A DNA stretch of 64,000 nt, from positions 112,096,001 to 112,160,000 of the forward strand of contig OZ231126.1 in assembly GCA_965153355.1 (NCBI GenBank). The letters run 5' to 3'. Position 1 is the first letter of the stretch. Each line of letters opens with the position of its first letter. Positions 22,527 through 35,423 of this stretch are shown piece after piece. The notes below the pieces were generated by a model. The model did not search any database. It was not told where the DNA came from and was given only the letters and a program-made list of their open reading frames with translations. The translations under genes and the position numbers were made by a program. This DNA comes from Flaccisagitta enflata. Its lineage: Eukaryota > Chaetognatha > Sagittoidea > Aphragmophora.

Positions 22527-25500
22527 AAAAAGTATCTAAAACCAATGGACCAACGGACTAGCGGACGGACAAAGTCTCTTATAGAGTCGAGTTTCCGTAA
22601 CTATAAATGAATGTTGGTTCCGACAAATGTTCAAAAATAGGGCGGAAAGAACCCTTATGCAATAGGTCCATGAAATGCATACTTCTAGTCGGCCTAGCAT
22701 GATGAAATTTCATCCGTAACAGCCGAAACAAAGCGGAATGTTTTAGGGGACTTCTGATTGTATTTCATCTCACTGGGTCACGCTTTCATTGCTTAAGACA
22801 GTAAATTTTTGAAGGGAAATGAAGTCTTTCACCATACATTTTGCATCAATGTTAGGACAATAATAAAGCTGGAATGCTTTTAGTGGACAAATTGTTTGTA
22901 GAGACACTTGGTGCATACATCTTTATCATATTCTGACTTAAAATGTAATTTGAACCATGTGGTTCACATGAAAACAAGCATATAAATGATGTTTTTTTTT
23001 AAATTTCTGCTTACACTTTTTTTCATTTTCTGAGGTCGAAATTCTAAGAAAGCCAATAACTGAGAAATTTTGCATTTTGAAAAACATAGTTCTCTCTGTA
23101 ATCGATTTTTTTCATTTTTTCACTTCCTATGCAAATTTAGAAATTCGACCAGCCCCCTGTCAGTGACTAAAAATAAAATAAGCACAAATTTTCAAAACAA
23201 TTTCTTTTGTATCATTAGCTAAACTTGGTCCTTTTGCTAAATAAATGCAAAATTTTCTTTTAAATACCATGTCTGAGCCATCTCAATCACTTTTATTCAC
23301 TTACTTTTGCATTTTCAATTATACTACTTAGGCCATAAAAAACACAATTTACCAAAAAAAACTTGAATTTTTGATAATGTAGCTCTTCAAATCTTTGGAG
23401 GAGTGCATGTATGTTTAGGGCTAGTATCCATTATGACCCCTTGAATTGAAAAAGGTGCCTCTGCAGTATTTGAGCAAGGATTAAAAAGGTTTTGCCCACA
23501 TTTTCACTCAAAGCTGGATCCCAAATTGAAGCGTTTTAATCAACAACTTGTAAGGCTTCTCCTTCATCCTAGAGGTAGTTAATGATACCAAGACCTCAAG
23601 TCTTTTACTGATTTACCTTTTATTATTACTAGGGGCAATAATGCAGAGGAAAAATGGCAGTGGTGACAGAATTTGTTTTGCAGAAACCGAATTGAAGGTA
23701 TCTTAACTAAAGATGGGCAAGTTTTGTGGGAGTTTCAGAATGGAACTTTTTCAAAGATTGGTTAATATTTCTAAAACAGCTCATCATAGCCTTTTGGGAC
23801 TAAGTTTTTTGAACTCCTCACACTAAAACACTTCCAAAATACTCAAGAGAGCAGCACTCCTTGACCAGTATTGTACCCTTATCCTTGTGCATGTAGATTG
23901 CGTTTTTTATGGCCTAAGTAGTACATTTTTTCTATATTGACCTTTTTTGAAACACCAATGTTGTCTTCGGAGGGAAGCCGTCTTAATTATTTTCCGGCCT
24001 AAATATTGCATGTGTGTGGTCTCTTTGTGTTGTCTGCTTGTTTTTCCCTCTAAATTAATTCCATTTGTTTTGTTGTATTTTTAAAAATAATTTTGGCAAT
24101 ACATTTTTTTTCATCGTTTCAATCATGTAGACTAGGTTCGTGGTAGCATGAAAGCACACGACTTAGCCCTGTACCGTTATTTTCTGGGAGGTAAAGGAGG
24201 TAAAGCATGAGTGACTTAGCTCTGAAGGAGTGAGCGGGAAATTAAACAGGCGAGGGAGAGAGGTTAGGGGAGAAAGGGGGAGAAAGAGAAGTCAGGGGAG
24301 AGAGGGGAAATAGGGGGGGAAGTGGAAAGAGTTAACTGAATCGAGATACGGTGGGAGGGGGTGGGGGGGGGTTGGCTCATAAAGTCAAAAAAGAAGTGAT
24401 AATACTCGTTCAGTATGGATTGATGGTTATCGAAACCAGGACAGCAGTCAGACTTAAATGTTCTACAGGTATAAAAGGACCCTGCCAATCGAGACGTCAA
24501 TCGAGCCTAGTTACCTCATTTGCTTCATGTCAGCCCCTGCTTCCTGCCCATTTGGTATTGGCAAAATGAGCATTGACATCACTGCCCCTGCCCAATGCCC
24601 ATCTGACCATGTTGACTCACCTGTTTTGTGTCAAATACGAATGGTATCGGCAATATGAGCAAAGGTGTCAAAATGATGATGATCAAATGTTTTAAATGGT
24701 AAAACCAACAAAGGAAATTTCTCCAACGACCCATTTTGACGATGTATTTATTTGCTTATGTGGGTTTTATGATTGATACTGGCGCAAGAATTACAATAAT
24801 CATGAACGTTTGTATGATACTGAGTGTATGAATTCTGTTACTTTTTTTTCCACGGCGACATTTTTTTTTTCTGAGGTCTTTTTCTTATCACTTTTTTGAC
24901 ACTTTGCAGCAGCAAAACAATTATATGGGAGTAAAGAAGAAAAGTGAGCGAGAATATGAGATGAGTTTCCGGGATGAAATGTTACTGGGAGGTCGTTTTG
25001 TTTTGATAAATGTTTTACTTTTTTTATTTTTAAATTGTATACATGAAGATTTGGAGTGAATGGGAAAACTTAAGTTTGTCGTCACCCAGTTAGTGGACAA
25101 ATAATTGTTGATGAATAGGAATAGTATCTTGTTAATCGAGATGCTAAACTTTATGGATCATAGTAAGTGAAAACTAATGAGCACTACAAGAATACAGCTA
25201 ACAAATAAACGGACTGATCCATGGGCATGGACACATGCACACTTATCACAAAAAATATCTTTAAGATACAATTGGATATTAATCTCGTAATAAAAAATTG
25301 TCAATTAGTCTTTTTAATATTTAAAACTAAATGTTAGGAAAATATTTTTTTCTCCATATTGATAGCAGGCAATATCATTTTGTCCACCAACTGTCAAGAG
25401 GATGCCTTTTTTTCCTACTGACGTGAATGAGAGATCAACTCAGGATCTCTTCAATCATTATAGCACGTCCGATTTTTTATTTATTTTTTTTTTTCAAGTT

Positions 25501-26433
25501 CTGATTTTTCTCGTTAAAAAAGACAAACCCGACGTTGGAGTGAATGACTCAAATAAAAGCACGATGGCTAAGAATTAGCTTGATTTCTTTGTATTCTTAT
25601 TATGTTTGCTTATTTATTCTTTTCATTCTTTTTTCTTTCTCGCTTGATTTCGCTGATAAACATTTGAGTCAAGATGGAGATGGACGATTCTAACTCTTCA
25701 AGGTGACAATCAATAACGTTGATTGATTGATTGAATGATTGATTGATTGTGTGGTTGAGTATGCGCTTAGTAGATTGATGAGTTCATATTTAACTGCAAC
25801 TTTTGCATATGTTCCTTCAGCGTATATGAACGACTGAGGGATAAGATAAATGAATTCTATATTCTAACGGTGGATATGCTAGCTGACTTTTTGTATAATA
25901 TCGACACATTTGACTTTTTTGATTATAACTTTTATTTTGATTATAATATAAGCAAATCAGATGCCAACAATGATAGCACTCTGATCATCTCGTGGTCGTA
26001 GGGAATCTCGAGTATTGATTCATGGAATCGAATCTGTCTGTTTTGTTTTTTGTTTTTTTTTTATGTGTGTTTGTTTTTTTTTCTTTTGTTTTTTTTCCTC
26101 CACAATGTATATTCACACGATTAGTTATGCCTTATGAACTGTTAGGTGGAATTCAAGACAGGCTTCATGATGAAGCATGTTTTGCTAAATGAATGATGTT
26201 ATATTCGTCAGAAGAAATGACAATGGCACGCAGCAACACCAAAAAAAAAAAAAAAACAAAACAAAAACAAAATAACAAAAAAACAAAAACAAAAAAAATC
26301 ATGGATGCGACTAAGAATTTTGAAAAAAAAAAATACTGATCGTGATCGTGATAAAATAAAATAAAACAAAACAAAGTAGCGATCCGATGATTGAAATAAA
26401 ATTTGTATCAGTACTTTTGAAAATACGTTTCAG
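22527..26433. other. Intergenic interval between divergent SLC13 and aminopeptidase genes
   Basis: Mostly AT-rich, low in long repeats compared with the rest of the window, with no exon I can support. A GATT repeat lies at about 25722-25755 and T/A-rich tracts at 26040-26300. Missing 5' exons of the SLC13 gene and the promoters of both genes should be here or in introns. Confidence 0.4.
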
Positions 26434-27110
<677 letters not shown>

Positions 27111-27226
27111 GATTCATAATATAATCTCATAGGCACATTCACACTACCCTCACAGAAGAACATTTATCTACGCTAATACTAAACCACACGCTTTACTTCA
27201 CTATTCCCCCAATTCACCCCAAAAAG

Positions 27227-27547
27227 TGTCGACCAAAGTACGAGACGTCCGATTACCTCGTCAAGCGGAGCCGATCCTCTACGACGTCACTTTACGACCA
27301 TATTTGGAAGAAAGCGACGGCGAAAAACGCTTCACATTCGACGGTAATTTGCTCTTCAGCTTCACAGCCCTCGACGACGCCTCCAACATCACGCTGCACA
27401 TCAAGGACGTCTCCATCAACAGCAGCAGCATCATGCTTCATGAAGGCATCGGGCATGACATGAGCAGCATGTTGCCATTTGACGACTGGATTCACGACGA
27501 AGATCGAGAGTTTTTCGTGCTGCCGTTGAAGAACAACTTGGAGACGG
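27227..27547 (+). CDS. ANPEP: Aminopeptidase N-like, exon B (N-terminal beta domain)
   Basis: It encodes VRDVRLPRQAEPILYDVTLR, then PYLEE and FTFDGNLLFSFTALDDASNI, ending PLKNNLET. M1 aminopeptidases open their ectodomain with a saddle-shaped beta domain. Its start, RLP----P--Y-V-L-P, followed by F-G------A---T--I-LH--D, is seen here, with HIKDVSINSSSI present. Acceptor AAAAAG before 27227; donor ACGG|GTAAGT (consensus), phase 1 to phase 1. The end of the exon with its donor is partly repeated in the next intron near 27660-27720. Confidence 0.9.
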
Positions 27548-29244
27548 GTAAGTGCTTCTTAGTTATATGCAAGCGAGTCTGTAAGAGGATTTGTCTATTC
27601 ATACATGCATCCGTCTGAGCGGTCTGACTGCCTCTGTTGCCCTTTGACCAGTGGATTCACGGGAGTGGATTCATGGGAGTTTTTCTTGCTCCCGTTAAAG
27701 AACAACTTGGAGACGGGTTAGTGCTTCCTAGTTGGCGAGTTCATGAGAACAGAGGCTTCGTTCGTACGTCTCGCGTGTGACTGCCTTATTTCCACAAACA
27801 TTCATGAGTCAGGCGGGTGTAAAAGCTAATTTGCATAATGCTCCAAAGTCGATGAAATTGTTTTGATGGCCAGAAGCATCAATAAGCGCTAAATAAAATC
27901 GGCAATTTAAGAAAAGAGATTTTGCTTTTATTGTCCAGTATGCAAAACAGCTTGGATCAAAGAATAGAATGAATATAGACAATGCTTTGAATGTTTACAT
28001 GTCTTGACGCAGTCAGGTGGTTCTGTGTGAAATAGGGTGAGGAAGAACTGGGTGCGGGAGAGATTATCCAGCTGACACTAATGCTGCTTTGAGTCGTGGC
28101 CCAGTCGATGCGATTGCATTTGATGGCGATGTTGACACGTGTGGACCAGTACTTAGCAACTGCGGCCGCAACTATGTAATGGTCTGTGACTAGTAATCGT
28201 AATTTGTCAACACGGCCCCCTGAACTGTGATGCACTTAAGACATTCCCACTACTGGCCGTCTTTACTTTTAAGAAAGATGTGCTGCTTAGAAAACCTTTG
28301 CTGTATGCTGTAGAATAGATCCACGCAAAAAGACAGAAACAAGGCCGGATACACAGCCACCAGTTGCAGACGGGTGGGCAGGGGCGGAAATGCGCGTTTC
28401 CACACTTTTCGACTCGATCATTACGGACGGACGGACGGACGGACGGACGGACGGACGGACGGACGGACGGACGGACGGACGGACGGACGGACAAAGCCTC
28501 TTATAGAGTTGCGTGTCCGCAACTAAAAAGATGATTAAACCAGATCGCAACTAAAAAAAAGGACTGTGAGAAAAAGAAACAAGAATAGGGGTGCAGAATG
28601 AACAAAATGACAAAATGAGCGGGAAAACGGTTGTAAAATGGAGACGTGCGATCGGACCAAAAACAAGGAAGAGAACCATAAAGTCAATACATGTAGATAA
28701 TGAACATTGCTGCGGGGTCACAAGATCTTTGCAGACGGGTGGGCAGGGGCGTCCAACCTCCATCCATACCCCAACCCCTACCTACCTCACCCCTCCACAT
28801 TCAAACATTCACGCAAGTGTTAAAAACGCTCGTTTTTCCAATGCTTGAATCGATTCTTACGGACTGACGGACGGATGAACAGATGGACAGATGGACTGAT
28901 GGACCGATCGAGTTTCTTGAAGAGTTCCGTTTCCGCAACTAAAAAGAACCTAAGAAAGAAATAAACAAACACACAAAGCACGACACAAACAAAGAGGAGA
29001 GAAAGGAACAAAGGAAGGAAAAAACTGACGGAAAAAAGAATTGTGCAAAAATAAGTTAAGGAGGAATACTAAAATGAGAATGACAAAGTAAAAAAAAAGT
29101 TGATCAGATAAAGACAGAAAGATTGATAGATGGATTTAGACTGACTGACGGCCAACCAAATTCATTGGGATGGATCTTTCTTTTGTTAAATGACCAAACA
29201 AAACCATATCTTTTTTTGTTTAATTTTTTTGTATTTGTCTCAAG
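27548..29244. other. Aminopeptidase intron with an exon-edge copy and GGAC repeats
   Basis: At 27640-27720 a decayed copy of exon B's end occurs: TGGATTCA, GTTAAAGAACAACTTGGAGA, then a GTTAGT donor-like site. Two GTCGCG-family elements lie at about 28365-28530 (with a GGAC tetranucleotide run at 28426-28491) and 28735-28945. No other coding sequence seen. Confidence 0.65.
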
Positions 29245-29339
29245 GAAAGAACTACACGATTATGATGAACTACGTTGGCAACCTGAATGATCTCATGATT
29301 GGATTTTACAGAAGCAAATACGAAATCGATGGCAAAGAG
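29245..29339 (+). CDS. ANPEP: Aminopeptidase N-like, exon C
   Basis: It encodes KNYTIMMNYVGNLNDLMIGF, then YRSKYEIDGKE. The family equivalent is the Y-----F-G-L-DDL-GFYRS-Y segment that closes the N-terminal domain before TTQ-Q-TDAR. Acceptor TTTGTCTCAAG; donor GAG|GTAAGG. Phase 1 entry (completing Gly with exon B) and phase 0 exit. Confidence 0.92.
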
Positions 29340-30232
29340 GTAAGGAAACGATTTTACAAACAACTTTGTTTTAAAATGAAAATTCACACTTCGAAAGACT
29401 TCGGAAGAAGCCTCATGAAAATACCATGTCATGAGACATTGCATTATGTTCACCAATACTATGGAGGAGGTCGGAAAAATAGGGGCAAAAAAATCCGTAT
29501 TGTAGGAGTACAGTAAATGCCTCTTAAAGTTATTGCACAAAATGTATCTTTTTTGGTAAAATTCAATTGATTCTGGTGGTTTAATTACCTGCAGGTGCTT
29601 CTTTCCCAACGCCTTACTTGTTCTTATCATGTCCCAGAGCAGTGAAATACTAGTCCTAGTTGTCCTAAAGTTGTGCCAGACTTGTCCTGAAGGTGTCCTG
29701 AAGGTGTCCAAAAAGTGTATGTAGCTTACTCCAAGATATCAAAAAAATTCCCTTTCAACCAAAAGTAGTTTTGAAAAATGTTTATTAGTTTTACCAGACT
29801 TGTCCTAGACTTGTCCTAGACTTGTTCTAGACTTGTCCTAGACTTGTCCTAGAATTATCTCAAACTTGTCCTTCAGAATATATCACTTGTCCTAGAGCTG
29901 TCCAACGCTTGTCCTTATTGTCCTGAAGTTGCTCTTCCTCCTTATCCACATGAGAGCAAATAGTTGCAAAAGCAATAGATGGTCAGCGGTACCCGTGACC
30001 TGCCTGAGTAGGTTGTCCTTGAAGTTGAAGCGGAAAAGAGCAGCTGCCCCGAAAGAGTTGATGGCCTATGCTTTCAGACATATCACTTAACCTGAGAGCA
30101 TAATTGAAAAACTAATTTGTTGAATAATTAATACAAAAGACTTGTTTTCTGCATAAAATTTACTTAACCATTAAAACTAGATGTTACCTAAGATTGGATT
30201 AGTGAGTATATGAGTGGAAGCATATACTATGC

Positions 30233-30623
30233 AGACAGACCATTGATTTAGCATGTGGAGGCACAAAGTTTTAGCACCACCCCCTACAGCCCAAACCCAT
30301 CAACCGATTCTTTCACTTGGTACTGCTCTGGATACCTTGGGGCAATACAAATGGCGCCACTGTGGCAATTTTTAAAGTTTCCACTTTTAAACCCCTCAAT
30401 TTGCGATTTTTTGGCCTTTAGGGGTGGTTTAGGGGTGGGCAAAAGGTGATCATTTGCAGGGGTTTAAAGTGGAAAGTCAAAAATTGCCACAGTGGCGCCA
30501 TTTATATTGCCTCCAAGTATCCAGAGCAATTCCAAATAAAAAAATTGGTTTATGGGTTTGGGCTGTAGGGGGTGGTGCTAAAATATGTGCCTCCACACGC
30601 TAAATTAGTGGTCTGTCTGTACA
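30233..30623. mobile_element. Hairpin element nested in the 5.1-kb foldback
   Basis: Arms of about 180 bp: CACCACCCCCTACAGCCCAA near 30278 pairs with GGGCTGTAGGGGGTGGTG near 30558. AATGGCGCCACTGTGGCAAT near 30350 also pairs with its complement near 30483. Confidence 0.85.
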
Positions 30624-30699
30624 GAAATAAGTAACTTTTGAATGTTTTGTTTTCTTTAAATTGTCCAGTTGATTTTTTAAAAAACCATATACTTAAAGT

Positions 30700-31172
30700 T
30701 TTTTGTATGATACTTTTCATTGCACATTTCATAGATAGAATTTTCTCCTCCTCCTCCTCCTCCATTCCTCCCTCAAATCCCGATCTTGAGACCCCAATCC
30801 CAGTCTTGAGGCAAAAGTTCTAGCCTCAAGGCCCAAATCATGGCCTGAAGGCCCAGATACCAGCATTGAGGTCCAAATCTCAACCTCAAGGGCCAAATCC
30901 CAGTCAAGAGGCCCAGATCCCACCCACAAGGCTGGAATTTGGGCCTCAAGGCTGGTATCCTGGCCTCCAGGCTAGGATTTGGGCCTTTAAGCTAGAATTA
31001 AGGCCTCAATACTGGGATTGGGGTCTCGAAGACTGGGATTGGGCCCTCGAGACTCAAATTTTGGCCTCCAGACTGGGATTCAAAGGGGGGGGGGATGGAG
31101 GAGGAGGAGGAGAAGAAAATTCCCCATATGTGTGAAAGCAAAGGTCACTGACCCCTTTGGGGCTGCTGCCAA
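30700..31172. mobile_element. Foldback minisatellite family, degenerate copy
   Basis: Arrays of about 20 bp (GAGGCCCAAATCCCAGTCTT and the inverse sense) end in GTGTGAAAGCAAAGGTCACT, then GACCCCTTTGGGGCTGCTGCC, a family right end. The possible left end near 30040 is decayed. Confidence 0.6.
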
Positions 31173-31379
31173 AAATGGGAGGAGAGACATAAGAGCAGAA
31201 GGGGGAGAAGATGTAAGAAGAAGAGAAAATTCCCCAAAGTGCCCTCTTTGAAGTCGCTGCCCAAAAGTAGATAAAATTCACTTCACTCAGGCTTGCAGCT
31301 TAAAACATGTGCACCCAGTGTAAAAATTGTGGGCCCTTTTTGGCATCTCAACAATTGTGATAGAGATTAATTCTCTTGA

Positions 31380-32738
31380 CATCCATCGATTACAGGGGGA
31401 CTTTTCTTTATCTAGCCTGAGTCAATTTATGAGGCACTTGAGATGGCTTTTCATGGCTTGACACTATCAAGGCTGATTCAAGTCTTATTTGTGGTCTGCA
31501 AAGACTGGTCTAGAAGGCTTTAGAGGGCAAGTATGAAGCTTTAGGGGATTGATTTGAGGTCTGAGTGGGCTGATTTGATGTCTGGGTTAGGCAGGTTGAG
31601 GTCTTAGAAGGCTGACTTAATGCCTAGGAGGGCGGATTTGAGGACTGAAAGGCCTGATATGGGGGATAGACTGCCATATGGATGAATGGTTGGACAGACT
31701 ATTGAATTAAGCCCCCTTTTGTTCTGCTGGACTTTGCCCCCTTTGGAACCACTGCCTAACAGGTTGCCCAGGGGCAATATGTGGTCAGCGATACCCCTTG
31801 CCCTGCTTTGCATGATTGTGAATTGGAGTGAGAGGAAGCAGGGCAGCGGCCCCGAAGGGGAAAAAGTCCTGTCGAACACATGGGAACTTTTGCTCGTCCG
31901 TCTGTCCATCCATCTATCTGTCTGTCTGTCCATCTGTCAGCCCATTCCCCCAGGGCCTCTCAGGCCTGAAATCTGCCCCATCAGGCCATGACTCAGTGAG
32001 GGCAGATTTGAGGCTTGAGAAGGTGAATTTCAGGCCTGAGAGGGCAGATTTCAGGCCTGAGAGGGCAGATTCAAGGCCTGAACAGGTCGCCCAAGGGCAA
32101 TACGTGGTCAGCGATACCCGTCGCCCTGCTTTACACGATTGTGAAACGGGAGGCGAGGAGCAGGGCAGCGGCCCTAAAGGGGACGGTCCGAACACAGGGG
32201 GACTTTCGTTCATCATTCCATCCGTCCGTCCGTTTCTGTGTTTCTCAGGCTCAGGGGCTCAAGCCTTCTGTGCCTGAAGCCCATTCTCTCAGGCCTGAAA
32301 TATGCCCTCTCAGGCCTTAAATCTGTGAGGCCAGATTTCAGGCCTGATAGGACAGATTTCAGGCCTGATAGGACAGATTTCAGGTTTGAGAGAGCAGATT
32401 CAAGGCCTGAGAGGGCAGATTTCAGGCCTGAGAGGGTAAATTTCAGGCATGAGAGGGCGTGATTCTCAGGGGTCAAGAAAGGGTAAAATTTCAGGCCTGA
32501 GAGGGCAGATTTCAGCCTGAGAGGCCTGGGGACGCACGAGGGACAGATTGAATGACGAACAAAAAGTGCCATGACTCTGTGAGGGCAGATTTGAGGCTTG
32601 AGAAGGTCAATTTCAGGCCTAAAAAGGCAGATTTCAGGCCTGAGAAGGAAGATTTCAAAAGCCTGAAAAGGCCAGGGATTAGGACGGAAAAACAAATGGA
32701 CAAAAAAAGTCCATGTGTTCTTTTGGGACCGCTGCCTA
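31380..32738. mobile_element. Cluster of foldback minisatellite elements
   Basis: A right end lies near 31730-31757. A full left end (GGGCAGCGGCCCCGAAGGGG) is at 31841, and another left end is at 32163, with a decayed right end at about 32705-32738 (TTTTGGGACCGCTGCC). Heads with GGTCAGCGATACCC lie at about 31782 and 32106. Array units are AGGCCTGAGAGGGCAGATTT. Confidence 0.7.
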
Positions 32739-32789
32739 AAAAACATACAAATTTAGAATTTCATATTCAGAATCATAACCATTATAAAC

Positions 32790-33255
32790 AAGTCATCCAA
32801 GGATCGCACATGGTCAGTGTGCCTGCCCGATGCCCTGTTTCAGAGTGATAATACCATGATAATTAAGAAGCTGTGAGCTGAGAGCAGTGTAGGCCTAAAG
32901 CGCTATGTCCTGTAGACACAGGGGTGAGTTTCAGACGTCTGGAGAGCATATTTAGCCTTGTAGCAACCCTTCATGTTATTCAACGGCCTTTGCATTTTTT
33001 TCAATTTCTCATCAATTTACCATGGTATTCAACGCGGAATTTTACATTTTTCTCAATTTTCATTAATTTTTCTATGTTATTCAAACGGAATCATGTAAAT
33101 TTTTCACTTTTTTGTCAATTTCCATGTTATTCAACGCGGAAGGCTTGAGAAGCTTTCGTGGGGACGACGACGGAGGATTCCGGGACGCATGTGACGCCTG
33201 GGAAATTCACCCTCAGAATTTACAGGACATCGGGCCTTTGGGGCTGCTGCTCAAA
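32790..33255. repeat. Family head and ATTCAACGCGGA tandem repeat
   Basis: CCAAGGATCGCACATGGTCA near 32798 is a family head. At 32970-33140 a unit of about 60-65 bp (ATGTTATTCAACGCGGAA ... TTTTTCTCAATTTTCAT) occurs about four times. A partial family right end (GGGCCTTTGGGGCTGCTGC) lies near 33232. Confidence 0.55.
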
Positions 33256-33464
33256 AAGGGACCACAGAGCAGACAATGCTTTAGAATTTTGAATATGTTG
33301 AAATCCGCCATTACTGCATTAGCCCTTGAATTAACCTTAAATGAAGAAGAAGTGCGGCAACAGACACTACCGACCAGAGCTGGAACAGAATTGCCCTTTG
33401 TGGAATCAGAGGTCATTGGCCCCTCCAGGGCCACTGCCCCATTACCTCAACATCGCAATAATAC

Positions 33465-33935
33465 AGTATGTTTTTTCATGATTGTAATATTCTATGACGA
33501 CATAATTTCAAGAGTAATGAAGATATTTGAATTCTGAAAAAAAATCCTGAAAGCTTATGATGATGCATTTTATGATGTGCAACTCCCAGGATTTTTCTAC
33601 AATAATTTGGGCCTTGGAACTAATATGGAACGAGATGTTATCATATTCAAATTGTCTCTTAGCATAAAGTTCTCATTTGGACTGTTTCCCTTTAAATTGC
33701 TCTCATTTCTAAACAAATTGAGCTATAGATTCCAGATTGGTCTCAATTTGAATATGATAACATCTCGTTCCATATTAGTTCCAAGGCCCAAATTATTGTA
33801 GAAAAACATGGGAGTTGCACATCATAAAATGCATCACCATAAGCTTACAGGAACTTTTTTCAGAATTCAAATATCTTCATTACTTCTTAGAAATTACGTC
33901 ATAGAATACATAAACGTGAAAACATACTGTAACAT
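33465..33935. mobile_element. Palindromic element of about 470 bp
   Basis: Arms of about 180 bp: GCATTTTATGATGTGCAACT near 33564 pairs with its inverse near 33812, and AACGAGATGTTATCATATTC pairs with GAATATGATAACATCTCGTT. The loop holds AAATTGAGCTATAGATTCCA, then GATTGGTCTC, a copy of the recurrent core of about 50 bp. Confidence 0.85.
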
Positions 33936-34589
33936 TCATTGGAGTGCTGCGACCTGTCAGGCTCTTCTTGAGGCAACTCTGGGGATACTCCGGCATGAAT
34001 TTATGACAATGTGTTCACCTTAAGGATAATTAGGACAACATTTGGACAACTTTAGGACAACTGAGACAATTTAAGGACAATTTCAGGTAAACTCTGGGAC
34101 ATCTCTGGGATAACTCTGGGACAATTCCAGTAAAACTAATGAAAATTTTTCAAAAAAAATTTTTGCTGAGGGAGTTTCTTTATATGTTGGAGTAAGCTCC
34201 TTATATTTTTAAGGACAACTTCAGGACAAGTCAGGGACAACTGTAGGACAACTAGGACTAGTCATTGAATGCTCTGGGACATGTAAGGAACAAGCAAGGT
34301 ATTGGGAAAGAAGCACCTGTAGGTAATTAAACAATCAGAATCTATTGGATTTAAAAAGAAATACAATTTGTACATTGACTTTAGGTGGCATTTACTGTAC
34401 TCCTACAATACGGATTTTTTTGCCCCTATTTTTCCGACCTCCTCCATAGTGTTGGTGAACACCATGCAAAGTCTCATGACATGGTATTTTCATGAGGCTT
34501 CTTCCGAAGTCTTTCGAAGTGTGAATTAAGTAAAAACATTCTTGTACAGTACATCGCTGTCTGTTTATCAACCTTTAATGTTTACATCA

Positions 34590-34844
34590 CTCACATCTCT
34601 CTCTTTCTCTATGTCACTCACATCTCTCTCTCTCTCTGCCTCTCTCTCTCCCACTCACTCTCTCTCTCTGTCTCTCTCTCTCTCTCTCTCTCATATTGGG
34701 AAGAGCTAATTGCTGTCAGCTCATAAGCTTTCATATTGACTCCATCTCTCATCTTTGTCATGTTGTTTTTTTGTTTTTTTTTTATTGTTTCTTTGTGCTA
34801 CACGTTTTCATGTGTGAATAAACGTCATATATATTTCTTTCTCT

Positions 34845-34911
<67 letters not shown>

Positions 34912-34912
34912 A
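34590..34912. repeat. TC microsatellites forming a splice pyrimidine tract
   Basis: TCTC runs lie at about 34595-34692 and 34830-34897, then TTTCTTTCTTTCTTTCAG. The second run is the polypyrimidine tract of aminopeptidase exon D. Confidence 0.9.
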
Positions 34913-34913
34913 G

Positions 34914-35084
34914 GTGTACTTGGCCACCACGCAGATGCAGCCTACAGATGCCAGACGTGCATTTCCTTGTCTGGATGAACCTGGCATAAAAGCCGAGTTT
35001 AAAATCACCATCAAAAATGACCCCAAATATACAGCAATCTCCAACATGCCAAATGAAACTGTTACCATTGAAAATGGTTTAAAG
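34914..35084 (+). CDS. ANPEP: Aminopeptidase N-like, exon D
   Basis: It encodes [20 protein letters not shown], then [13 protein letters not shown] and [15 protein letters not shown] (57 codons, phase 0 both ends). The M1 hallmark [28 protein letters not shown] is complete. Acceptor TTTCTTTCAG; donor AAAG|GTACAG. Confidence 0.95.
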
Positions 35085-35252
35085 GTACAGTTGAGTTCAC
35101 TAGAGCGCATGCCAATTGTCAGGGAAAAATCATGCCTCATGAGTGTGAGGGGAGGGGAGGTTGTACACTCCTGCCCACTCGTCGGCGATATTATAACCTC
35201 TGGGTTCCTTTGTTTTTATGACCGTTTCATGGTATTGATTTTCCCCGCTCAG

Positions 35253-35423
35253 GTGACAAGGTTTGAGAAGACGGTGAAGATGTCAACTTATTTATTGGCG
35301 TTTGTCGTGTCTGACTTTCAATACAAAGAAAAAATGACAAAGACAAACGGAGTCAAATTTCGCGTGTGGGCCAGACCAAACGCAATTGATAGAGTGGATT
35401 ACGCACTGGATATTGGAGTCAAG
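35253..35423 (+). CDS. ANPEP: Aminopeptidase N-like, exon E
   Basis: It encodes [20 protein letters not shown], then DFQYKEK and [20 protein letters not shown] (57 codons, phase 0). The family sequence is [27 protein letters not shown]. Acceptor CCCGCTCAG; donor AAG|GTAAATG. The exon's 3' end with its donor is the seed of the following tandem array. Confidence 0.95.

Larger units (their letters stand above)
29385..34523. mobile_element. 5.1-kb foldback element inside an aminopeptidase intron
   Basis: The left arm starts CACACTTCGAAAGACTTCGG at 29385, and the right arm ends with its reverse complement at 34523. Arms extend about 550-600 bp and include GGTATTTTCATGAGGCTTCT-type matches, a CTGTACTCCTACAATACGGA match, and degenerate TTGTCCTAGACTTGTCC (left) against GGACAACT (right) tandem sequence. 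AATT flanks both ends (four bases, palindromic, so a target duplication is ambiguous). There is no transposase frame. The interior is filled with other repeats. Confidence 0.8.

Noticed and set aside
22527-26380. SLC13 first exon in the divergent interval
   Set aside because: I looked for an N-terminal transmembrane segment ending in phase 0 before a donor on the minus strand and found none I could support.
29190-29516. 108-codon frame as a complete small gene
   Set aside because: Only 29245-29339 matches the M1 aminopeptidase. The rest is intron upstream and foldback arm downstream.
33112-33537. 141-codon frame
   Set aside because: It spans a foldback-family end and a hairpin arm, with no recognised domain or splice context.
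29385-34523. Retrovirus or LTR retrotransposon
   Set aside because: The ends are inverted, not direct, repeats, and no gag/pol-like frame is present.
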